Assembly (NCBI GenBank): GCA_022821145.1
Contig: JAJEEE010000067.1
Location: forward strand, 47,167-111,166
DNA length: 64,000 nt
DNA from: Acidobacteriota bacterium
GTDB lineage: Bacteria; Acidobacteriota; Terriglobia; 20CM-2-55-15
Direction of reading: 5' to 3'
Position numbers and translations under genes: made by a program. The notes beneath the pieces are model-generated. The model was not told the DNA's origin and ran no database searches. It was given only the letters and a program-made list of their open reading frames with translations. This document shows positions 1 through 6,099 of this stretch, piece by piece; the stretch's first letter is position 1, and each line of letters begins with the position of its first letter.

Positions 1-1
1 C

Positions 2-430
2 GCGGCGCACGACGTGTTTCTGAAGGCACAGGCGAAGCTCGGGACGTACGATCCCGTGTTCCCGATCTCGAGTTGGCTGCTCCGGATCGCATCGAACCAC
101 TGCATCGACGTTCTGCGGCGCCGCAGCCGCGAGTCGCGGCTGTTTCGGCCGGACGCGCTCGAGACTTTCGAGCCGGTTTCGAAGACACCGGGTCCGCTCG
201 GCCAGTTGCTGACGAACGAACGCGGACGCGACGTGCGCAGCGCGCTCCAAGCACTTCCCGAGAAATACCGGGTCCCCCTGGTCCTGGCCTATTACTGCGA
301 ATTCAACTACGAAGAGATCGGCGCCGCGCTCGGCGTGAACCGCAACACGGTCGCGAGCTTGCTGTTTCGCGGCAAGCGGCTTCTGCGAAAGAGTCTGACA
401 ACGGAGGCGAGACGTGGCTTGTCCAAGTGA
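2..430 (+). CDS. ECF-type RNA polymerase sigma factor (5' partial)
   Basis: This is the C-terminal part of a sigma-70 family extracytoplasmic-function sigma factor. The frame is open to the left edge, so the N-terminus lies outside the window. Visible are the end of region 2 (SWLLRIASNHCIDVLRRRSRE, the -10 recognition helix area) and a sigma4_2 helix-turn-helix (ALPEKYRVPLVLAYYCEFNYEEIGAALGVNRNTVASLLFRGKRLLRK), which reads the -35 element. The downstream anti-sigma gene begins 17 bp before this stop, so the two are translationally coupled. That partner very probably holds this sigma factor at the membrane until a signal arrives. Confidence 0.93.
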   Translation, partial: AAHDVFLKAQAKLGTYDPVFPISSWLLRIASNHCIDVLRRRSRESRLFRPDALETFEPVSKTPGPLGQLLTNERGRDVRSALQALPEKYRVPLVLAYYCEFNYEEIGAALGVNRNTVASLLFRGKRLLRKSLTTEARRGLSK

Positions 431-2045
431 ATTCACTCTGGCCCAGCACGCCGACGGCGAGCTGGGCGTCGAGAGCGCACGCGGGATTCTCGAGCACGTG
501 GACGGATGTCCGAACTGCCGGAATCTCGTCGACGGCCTGATGGCGGAAAACCGGCTGCTGGTCCAGTCTCTGCAGGACGCGGTCGTCGATGCCGAATCGG
601 AGCCCGTCGCCGGCGTCGCTCCGGCCGCGCCCAGTCTGTTCTGGCTGGCCACGACGGTGGCGAGCCTGGCCCTCTGCTTCCGCGCGGCGTTCGGAATCCT
701 GTTCGGATTCGAGATGCCCGAAGCCGTGGCGTGGCTGGATCCTTCGCGGCTGTCGGGGCAGTTGAACCTGCTGGCGGAAGCCCTGACCTACGGGGCGAGG
801 GACGCGGCCGCCATGGCGGCGTCGGCGGTCAACGCCCTTGGATTCACCGCGCTGTGGGCGGGTGCGCTCATGGCCGGCCTCTGGTTGCTGCAACGGCGCC
901 GCGGCGCGGCGTTCGTCCTGGGAGGATTGATGCTGGCGCTGGCGACTCCGCTTCCGGGCCGGACCATCGACGTTCGAACCGACGCGACGGTGACGTTGGC
1001 CGAAGGCGAGACCCTGGACGACACGCTGATCGCGTTCGCCGAATCGATCACCGTCGACGGCGTCGTCACGGGGGACCTGATCGCCGGCGGGCAGATCGTC
1101 ATCGTTCGGGGGGTCGTGGAAGGGAACCTCGTGGCCATGGGGCAGCGCCTGGAGATCGCCGGCACGGTGCGCGGTACGGTCGTCGGGCTCGGGCAGGGCA
1201 TCGACGTCGACGGAGCCATCGAAGGGGATCTCTATGCGGCCGGCGAGTCCCTGGTCGTCGGCGATGGCGGCCGGATCGGCGGGAACGTCGTGATGGCGGG
1301 CGCCGACGCGTCGTTCGGCGGCGCGGTCGGCGCCGACGTTCACGCGTTCGCGGCGCGGCTGGACGTCTCGGGAGAGGTGGGGCGCGACCTCACCGTCTAC
1401 GGGGATCGGGTCGTCATCCAGGCGCCCGCCCGGATCGGAGGCGACCTGGAAGCCACCGTCGCCGACGAAGATCGGTTCCAGGTCGATCCGGGCGCCACCG
1501 TCGTCGGCGAGACGACGATCGAGTTGCACGAGGAAGAAATCGGTCCGAGCCGCTTTGCCACGGTGTCGTTCTACGTGGGGCAGATCCTCCGGTTGGGCGC
1601 CGCCGTGGTGGCGGGGTTGTGTCTCCTATGGCTCCTGCCGGCCTTCAAGGGGGTCCGGCTGGACGCGCCCCGCGACGTGCTGACAGCGGGCGGCGTCGGA
1701 TTCCTGGCCGTCGTGGCCACGCCGGTGGCGGCCCTGGTGGCCGCGATCACCATCATCGGCATTCCCGTGGCCATCGTGGCCATCATGGCCTGGATCCTCG
1801 GCCTGTACCTGTCCAAGATCCTCGTCGCCTACTTCGTAGGAAAGGCGCTCTTGAGATCGGGAGACGACACGCTCGGATCGACGGTGCTCGCGCTGCTGGC
1901 CGGCTTGGTACTGTTGGCCGTGGCCGTGAACGTCCCGCTCATCGGCGGCGTGATCAACGTGCTGCTTGTGGTGATCGGCCTGGGCGCGTTGCTGGTGACG
2001 GCCTACCGGGCAACCGTTTCGAGACGGGAATCCGAAGCGGTCTGA
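414..2045 (+). CDS. Anti-sigma zinc-finger / bactofilin-like polytopic membrane protein
   Basis: A 543-residue fusion. Residues about 1-45 resemble a zinc-binding anti-sigma domain, with an early His and an H-x3-C-x2-C motif (HVDGCPNC). Hydrophobic segments follow at about 75-100 and 130-180. Residues about 185-345 are a run of short beta repeats (GDLIAGGQIVIVRGVVEGNL, GDLYAAGESLVVGDGG and similar), as in the polymer-forming bactofilin/PilZ-like CcmA domain. The last 160 residues form several hydrophobic helices. The gene overlaps the upstream sigma gene by 17 bp. I infer a membrane anti-sigma factor whose beta-ladder domain senses envelope state or self-assembles. The order ZAS-TM-bactofilin-TM is seen directly; the role is inferred. 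Confidence 0.82.
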   Translation: MACPSEFTLAQHADGELGVESARGILEHVDGCPNCRNLVDGLMAENRLLVQSLQDAVVDAESEPVAGVAPAAPSLFWLATTVASLALCFRAAFGILFGFEMPEAVAWLDPSRLSGQLNLLAEALTYGARDAAAMAASAVNALGFTALWAGALMAGLWLLQRRRGAAFVLGGLMLALATPLPGRTIDVRTDATVTLAEGETLDDTLIAFAESITVDGVVTGDLIAGGQIVIVRGVVEGNLVAMGQRLEIAGTVRGTVVGLGQGIDVDGAIEGDLYAAGESLVVGDGGRIGGNVVMAGADASFGGAVGADVHAFAARLDVSGEVGRDLTVYGDRVVIQAPARIGGDLEATVADEDRFQVDPGATVVGETTIELHEEEIGPSRFATVSFYVGQILRLGAAVVAGLCLLWLLPAFKGVRLDAPRDVLTAGGVGFLAVVATPVAALVAAITIIGIPVAIVAIMAWILGLYLSKILVAYFVGKALLRSGDDTLGSTVLALLAGLVLLAVAVNVPLIGGVINVLLVVIGLGALLVTAYRATVSRRESEAV

Positions 2046-2098
2046 GACGCGTTACGAGGCCGGGACTGCCGATCGTGCGTCCGGTTGGCGGACTCCGG

Positions 2099-2335
2099 TC
2101 ACCGCCGGTCCGCGTCGCGCGCCCGCAGGATGCGCGACGGTGGGACGCGGGTCCCGGCGGCCCGTTTGCGATCGCGAACGCGCTCGAGCCACGCGTCGAC
2201 GGAGGGCCGCGCCGCGATTCGCATCAGCTCGGAGCGCAGGAACTCCTGCATGGACTGACGTTCGAAGGCCGCCCGCGCCGCCAGCTCGTCGCGCACGTCT
2301 TCAGGGACCTTCCGGATCGTGATTCGAACCGGCAT
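2099..2335 (-). CDS. FitA/VapB-type ribbon-helix-helix antitoxin, orphan
   Basis: A 78-residue protein that starts MPVRITIRKVPEDVRDELAARAA, the N-terminal ribbon and first helix typical of FitA-like antitoxins. These normally bind DNA as dimers and neutralise a PIN-domain RNase. The C-terminal half is basic and would be the toxin-binding tail. A FitB/VapC toxin gene would be expected immediately downstream on the minus strand, but that space is 53 bp to the stop of the bactofilin-like gene and holds no reading frame. The antitoxin is therefore an orphan, probably left after loss of its toxin. Confidence 0.75.
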   Translation of the reverse strand: MPVRITIRKVPEDVRDELAARAAFERQSMQEFLRSELMRIAARPSVDAWLERVRDRKRAAGTRVPPSRILRARDADRR

Positions 2336-2411
2336 GACTGTAATGTGGCAGCAGAGACAGCATTATTCAAGCAACGTGGCCGTGGGTCCGAACCGCACCG
2401 GGCGCCCTCCA

Positions 2412-2624
2412 TTACGCCAACATCAGCCGTTCACCCTTGGGTTCGGGGACCGGGTCGCCGAATTCCCGCGCGGTCTCGATCCATAGCTCCATGGCCTCCT
2501 GGGCGTGCATCAGCGCGGCTTCCTGAGTGTCCCCATGAGCGACGCACCCCGGCAACTGCGGCACCTCGGCAACGAAGGCCCGGTCGTCGTCGCTCCAGTA
2601 GAGAATGATTTCATACTTGTACAT
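2412..2624 (-). CDS. hicB: HicB-family antitoxin
   Basis: A 70-residue protein with the partial RNase-H fold typical of HicB (MYKYEIILYWSDDDRAFVAEVPQLPGC...GDTQEAALMHAQEAMELWIETAREFGDPVPEP). HicB neutralises the HicA mRNA interferase. It lacks an added C-terminal DNA-binding domain, which is usual for this short subclass. Its ATG shares one base with the TGA of the upstream hicA remnant (TGATG), the normal hicAB coupling. Because hicA is frameshifted, this antitoxin may now have no active partner. Confidence 0.88.
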   Translation of the reverse strand: MYKYEIILYWSDDDRAFVAEVPQLPGCVAHGDTQEAALMHAQEAMELWIETAREFGDPVPEPKGERLMLA

Positions 2625-2877
2625 CAGTCCGTTACCTCAAGCTTGCGTTTCACGATGACGTGCCGGACCTGTCGCACCTGATAGGGCTTGGCGTGGCTGC
2701 CATCACGCTGCAGGTTGAGGCGTTCAGGTATACCCGCCTTCCTGAAGATGTGATGGCTCCCTCGTACACGTTCTACAAAACCAGGCGGAAAAGCAAAGCG
2801 CGAAGATCCTCGAATCGGATACCGGCATCCGATTGACCTTGGCGTACCCGATCCTGGAGTTCCGTGTATCGATTCAT
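2624..2877 (-). pseudogene. hicA: hicA mRNA interferase toxin, frameshifted
   Basis: From the ATG at 2877 the frame reads MNRYTELQDRVRQGQSDAGI, then RFEDLRALLFRL, and stops at 2773. The next frame continues as GFVERVRGSHHIFRKAGIPE and then the family's C-terminal signature RDGSHAKPYQVRQVRHVIVK, stopping at 2624 next to hicB. Joining the halves as ...LLFRL-GFVERVRGSHH restores a full HicA of about 84 residues, including the catalytic His in GSHHIF. One base is missing in the G run at about 2781-2783. It may be a natural loss of function or a sequencing error. Confidence 0.85.
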
Positions 2878-3060
2878 GTTCCCGCTTGGCCGAGAACCGG
2901 CCGCCGATCCGACTGTTTCGGCGATTCGCAAGGCCGCATCGGGCAGACTGTCCGGGCCAACGCCCGGAGGGAATCGCCGGACATTGTAGGCGAATTCGCT
3001 TGAGTCATGCCTCACCTTGCTGATCACGGCGACGTCCGTACGCGACGTCGCCGCAATGCG

Positions 3061-3235
3061 CTATGACCTCTCGATACGAACCGGCCCGGCCAGCGCCCGG
3101 GCCACCGCCAACACATCGTCGTCCATGGTGATCGTCGTTCGCATGAAAACATCACGACATCGACAACGGAGTGTGTCGAGTCGCGGCAGCCTCGTCCTCT
3201 CGAACAGTGTGACGCGGACAGTTTCAGGTGCTCTT
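3061..3235 (-). pseudogene. Chimeric scar: nuclease tail + vapB start + DUF499 tail
   Basis: Read on the minus strand this stretch matches the large defence array in pieces. Bases 3145-3235 resemble 9370-9460, the last codons of the PUA/HSDR_N nuclease gene (ETVRVTLFERTRLPR against LKRSALTLFDRMRRP) and the spacer after it. Bases about 3083-3144 match the start of vapB at 9369 (MRTTITMDDDVLAVARALA against MRTTVTIDDDVLAVARALA). Bases 3061-3082 match the last codons of the DUF499 gene at 6100 (RIERS-stop). The 27-codon vapB frame therefore ends in the DUF499 terminus. This is what a deletion inside a second copy of the array would leave. Confidence 0.75.
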
Positions 3236-3286
3236 CGACCCGCCCTGGGTCCCGCCGGAAGGCATCCTGTTGCGCGCCGCTGCAGA

Positions 3287-3437
3287 CTACCGCCCGCCCG
3301 GATCCGGCATGCGGTAGCCGACGCCGCGCTCGTTGAATGTCCAGGCCGGGCGCGCGGCGTCCTCGCCGAGCTTGCGGCGGAGGTTGCGGACGAACACGCG
3401 CACCAGGTTCGGTCCGCCGCGCTCCCGGTCGCCCCAC
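3287..3437 (-). pseudogene. C-terminal fragment of an OmpR/KdpE-type response regulator
   Basis: A 50-codon open stretch bounded upstream by TAG encodes TVWGDRERGGPNLVRVFVRN followed by LRRKLGEDAARPAWTFNERG and VGYRMPDPGGR. This is the recognition helix and C-terminal hairpin of the winged-helix Trans_reg_C domain, closest in style to KdpE. There is no start codon, receiver domain or linker, so it is a truncated remnant. It lies between the vapB scar and the Xre/RES module, in a region made of several gene fragments. Confidence 0.8.
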
Positions 3438-3507
3438 ACCGTCTAAATGATGTTACCAAGACATCATTGTGATGCTACGCTGTGCGAACGCCGGGAAGGA
3501 GGATCCC

Positions 3508-3945
3508 ATGACGCAAGGCGCCGGCCACACGTCGCCTCCGCCGATGGCGGGCATCGACGTTCCGATGTCCGCCTTCGGCGACACCGCCGCGTTCATACGC
3601 GCCGTACGAGAGGGCGTACCCGGGAAGGTTGTGAAGCAGGCCGTGGACGTGGTGGGTCAGCGCGATTTGTTCGTTCGTGTGGTGGGAGTCTCGTCCGGAA
3701 ACCTGCACCGGGTCTATCAGCGTCCCAGCCTGAGCGCCGCCCAGTCGGAGGCGCTCCTGGATGCGCTGCGAGTGTTCTACAGCGCGTCGACGGTCCTGGG
3801 GGGGCTGGACGCCGCGCACGAATGGCTGGAGACACCGCTCCCGGCCATGGGCGGCCAACGTCCACTCGATTTCTGCGACACGTTCAGCGGTCGCCGCTTG
3901 GTGCAGCAGGCGATCGCGAAGATCGAACACGGCGAATTTCCTTGA
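3508..3945 (+). CDS. Xre/MbcA/ParS-type antitoxin of a RES toxin
   Basis: A 145-residue antitoxin. The start at 3508 is preferred over an upstream in-frame ATG at 3469 because GGAAGGAGG sits just ahead of it. The central part (DVVGQRDLFVRVVGVSSGNLHRVYQRPSLSAAQSEALLDALRVF) is the Xre-like HTH region, and the C-terminus (TPLPAMGGQRPLDFCDTFSGRRLVQQAIAKIEHGEF) is the DUF2384 toxin-binding motif. Its TGA shares a base with the RES toxin ATG (TGATG). Such antitoxins block the NAD-degrading RES toxin and repress their own promoter. Confidence 0.9.
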   Translation: MTQGAGHTSPPPMAGIDVPMSAFGDTAAFIRAVREGVPGKVVKQAVDVVGQRDLFVRVVGVSSGNLHRVYQRPSLSAAQSEALLDALRVFYSASTVLGGLDAAHEWLETPLPAMGGQRPLDFCDTFSGRRLVQQAIAKIEHGEFP

Positions 3946-4427
3946 TGCGGATTTACCGGATATGCCGGATCGAGCATCTTGAGAACTTCGAAGGTCACGG
4001 GGCCGGTTTCAGACACGGCGGGCGCTGGAACGAGGCTGGCGTTCCCGTTCTCTACTTCGCCGAGAGCGCCAGCGTGGCGATGTTGGAAATGGCGAACTAT
4101 CTGCCGTCGCCGCGCATGGCGCCCGCCGCCTACCGCCTCGGTGTCTACGAAGTTGCGTCTTCCGCGTCCATCAAGAGATGGCGGGTGCGCGACCTGCCGG
4201 AAGACTGGAATGAATTTCCGCATTCGCCATGGACCCGGAGCGAGGGAACCGAATGGCTGCTTCACGGCAAGGAGTCGCTTCTCTCCGTACCCAGCGCCGC
4301 CGTGCCGGGCGGCCTGGAGAATGTCGTGGTGGCGAGTCCGCCCAGACTTGCGCCTGTCAGGATTCGCCTGATGGAGGCCATCGAGGCCATCTACGACTCG
4401 CGAGCGTTCGCGACCCGGAGAGCGTGA
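3945..4427 (+). CDS. RES-domain toxin (NAD-depleting, MbcT/Xre-RES family)
   Basis: A 160-residue RES toxin. Visible family marks are the N-terminal MRIYRICR strand, HGGRWNEAGVPVLYFAES with the conserved Arg and Tyr, the following helix with a conserved Glu (ASVAMLEMANYLP), and the Ser-containing VPSAAVPGGLENVVV near the end. RES toxins degrade NAD+ by phosphorolysis or hydrolysis in the cytoplasm. The start overlaps the antitoxin stop by one base. The length is normal and nothing looks broken, so this pair should be functional. A second toxin gene starts at its stop codon. Confidence 0.92.
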   Translation: MRIYRICRIEHLENFEGHGAGFRHGGRWNEAGVPVLYFAESASVAMLEMANYLPSPRMAPAAYRLGVYEVASSASIKRWRVRDLPEDWNEFPHSPWTRSEGTEWLLHGKESLLSVPSAAVPGGLENVVVASPPRLAPVRIRLMEAIEAIYDSRAFATRRA

Positions 4428-4705
4428 CCCGGGGGGAATCGTCCGGATCGTTGGCCGGCGAGGCCCGCGCCGCGGTGGCGCGCATCCACGCGCGCTTGCG
4501 CGGCGTTTCCCTCGGCAACATGGGAGACACACGGGCGGTGGGCGAAGGGCTCTTCGAAATGCGTGTTCATCATGGCCCCGGCTACCGGCTGTACTGCCTG
4601 CGCGACGGGGAGACCGTCGTCGTGCTCTGCGGCGGCGACAAGGGCAGCCAGCGGCGTGACATCGAGCGCGCCGGGCGGATGGCGAAGGACTGGAGGCGGA
4701 CGTGA
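4424..4705 (+). CDS. RelE/HigB-like addiction module killer protein
   Basis: About 93 residues if translation starts at the GTG at 4424, which overlaps the RES stop (GTGA). The core reads ARAAVARIHARLRGVSLGNM, GDTRAVGEGLFEMRVHHGPG, YRLYCLRDGETVVVLCGGDKGSQRRDIERA, which fits the RelE/ParE-superfamily killer proteins paired with an HTH antidote. The usual N-terminal strand and W-x2-L segment before ARAAVARI are not recognisable, so the N-terminus may be shortened or replaced where the gene was joined to the RES gene. Toxin and antitoxin overlap by 4 bp at the 3' end. Confidence 0.82.
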   Translation: MTRGESSGSLAGEARAAVARIHARLRGVSLGNMGDTRAVGEGLFEMRVHHGPGYRLYCLRDGETVVVLCGGDKGSQRRDIERAGRMAKDWRRT

Positions 4706-4986
4706 CCGAGACGTTCAGCAAGTGGGACCCAGCCGAACATCTGCGCACGCCGGAGGATGCGCGGCTCTACCTGCAGGCATGCGCCGACGAAGACCCGGGG
4801 GACGGCAGCCTGATCCGCGCCGCGCTGAACGACGTGGCGCGTTCCGGGAACATGGCCCGCCTGGCGCGCGAAGCCGGCATGACGCGAGAGAGCCTCTACA
4901 AGGCGCTGTCGGCGGACGGCAACCCGAGCTTCGCGACGGTCATGCGCATCACCCGAGCGCTGGGGATGCATTTGCGCATCTCGTGA
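4702..4986 (+). CDS. HTH addiction-module antidote protein (HigA-like)
   Basis: A 94-residue protein that begins with GTG overlapping the toxin stop (GTGA). The N-terminus (FSKWDPAEHLRTPEDARLYLQA) is the toxin-contact region of this antidote family. The C-terminal HTH is ARLAREAGMTRESLYKALSADGNPSFATVMRITRALGMHL. It should bind the toxin encoded just upstream. The gene order is toxin first, which is normal for HigBA-like modules. It closes the toxin-antitoxin cluster; about 210 bp of uncharacterised sequence follows. Confidence 0.88.
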   Translation: MTETFSKWDPAEHLRTPEDARLYLQACADEDPGDGSLIRAALNDVARSGNMARLAREAGMTRESLYKALSADGNPSFATVMRITRALGMHLRIS

Positions 4987-5196
4987 CGCGGCCCCATTGT
5001 CCCGGGTCCGCGTTTCGGATCGACGGTCCTCGCGTCCTTGAGGGGTCTTTTTCCGGTTGTCGCGGCGATCGACGTCCCGCGGGTGGGAGACGTGATCCAC
5101 TTCCTGCTCGCCGTCGTCGTCGGGTCATCCATTCCGTGCGAGTTCGATTGCGTCGCCTCCGCGGGCTCGCTAGACTTCCACCACGGGAGGACGACC

Positions 5197-6036
5197 ATGA
5201 AGCGAGCGATTCCGGCCACGGCCGTGGTCTGGCTGGCGTGCGTCGGGGCGGTGTCCGACGTCCGCGGCCAGCCGAACGTCGACTTCGATCCCGACAAGCT
5301 TCAGGCCCTGATCATCACCGGGCAGCACGTTCACAACTGGCGTGGCACGACTCCGATCCTGAGGCGGATCCTCGAAGAGACCGGGCTGTTCGAAGTGCGG
5401 GTCACCGAAGAGTTTCGCTGGGCCGGCGGCCAGACCATCGCGCCCTACGACCTGGTGGTCGTCAATTACTACGACCGCGGATCGAGGCCGGACCTCGCCT
5501 GGGGCGCCGAGGCCAACCGTGCGCTCGAGGAATTCGTGGCGTCCGGGAAAGGGTTGGTGCTCTACCACCTGGCTCTCGGGGCCTTCGACGGCTGGGCGGC
5601 GTACGAGCGGATGAGCGGAGGCAACTGGCGGACGGGGAACGGGCACCACTCTCCCCGCCACGACTTCGTGGTCGACATTCGGGACGGGGAACATCCCGTC
5701 ACCGAGGGCCTCGCATCCTTCATGGTCGAGAACGACGAGCTGTACGCCAACCTTCGATGGCAACCGGAAGGGTCGTTCCGCGTCCTGGCCACGGCCTGGG
5801 ACGACCATTCTCTCTACGACGGCCGGGCGCGCCAGCCCATCCCCGGCGACGGCATCGACCAGCCGATTCTGTGGACCACGGAGTTCGGCCAGGGACGGGT
5901 GTTCGTCACCACTCTCGGCCACGATGTCGAGAACGTCACCCCCGAGGGTTTCGCCGTGACCTTCGCGCGCGGGGCGGAGTGGGCGGCGACCGGCGCGGTC
6001 ACCCAGCCGATTCCGGAGACCATGCGGGCCCCCTGA
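5197..6036 (+). CDS. Exported ThuA-domain protein
   Basis: A 279-residue protein started at 5197 because GGGAGGA lies just upstream, and because this start gives a clean signal peptide (MKRAIPATAVVWLACVGAVSDVRGQ). The rest is a ThuA-like, class I glutamine amidotransferase-like fold: ALIITGQHVHNWRGTTPILRRIL at the start, YDLVVVNYYDRG, GKGLVLYHLALGAFDGW and HPVTEGLASFMVENDELYANL. ThuA-like proteins occur in trehalose and other sugar utilisation clusters, but the reaction is mostly unknown. The gene ends 63 bp from the convergent DUF499 gene. It appears to be an original chromosomal gene flanked by defence and toxin islands. Confidence 0.85.
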   Translation: MKRAIPATAVVWLACVGAVSDVRGQPNVDFDPDKLQALIITGQHVHNWRGTTPILRRILEETGLFEVRVTEEFRWAGGQTIAPYDLVVVNYYDRGSRPDLAWGAEANRALEEFVASGKGLVLYHLALGAFDGWAAYERMSGGNWRTGNGHHSPRHDFVVDIRDGEHPVTEGLASFMVENDELYANLRWQPEGSFRVLATAWDDHSLYDGRARQPIPGDGIDQPILWTTEFGQGRVFVTTLGHDVENVTPEGFAVTFARGAEWAATGAVTQPIPETMRAP

Positions 6037-6099
6037 TCCGGGCGGCGACCGGCGGGCGCGCTCGCGTCACGACACAATGCGCCCGGTTGCCCCGAAGTG

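Noticed and set aside
2878..3027. In-frame 50-codon N-terminal extension of hicA
   Set aside because: HicA of this subtype begins at MNRYTELQ. The extension is open by chance in GC-rich DNA and has no homologous counterpart in the family.
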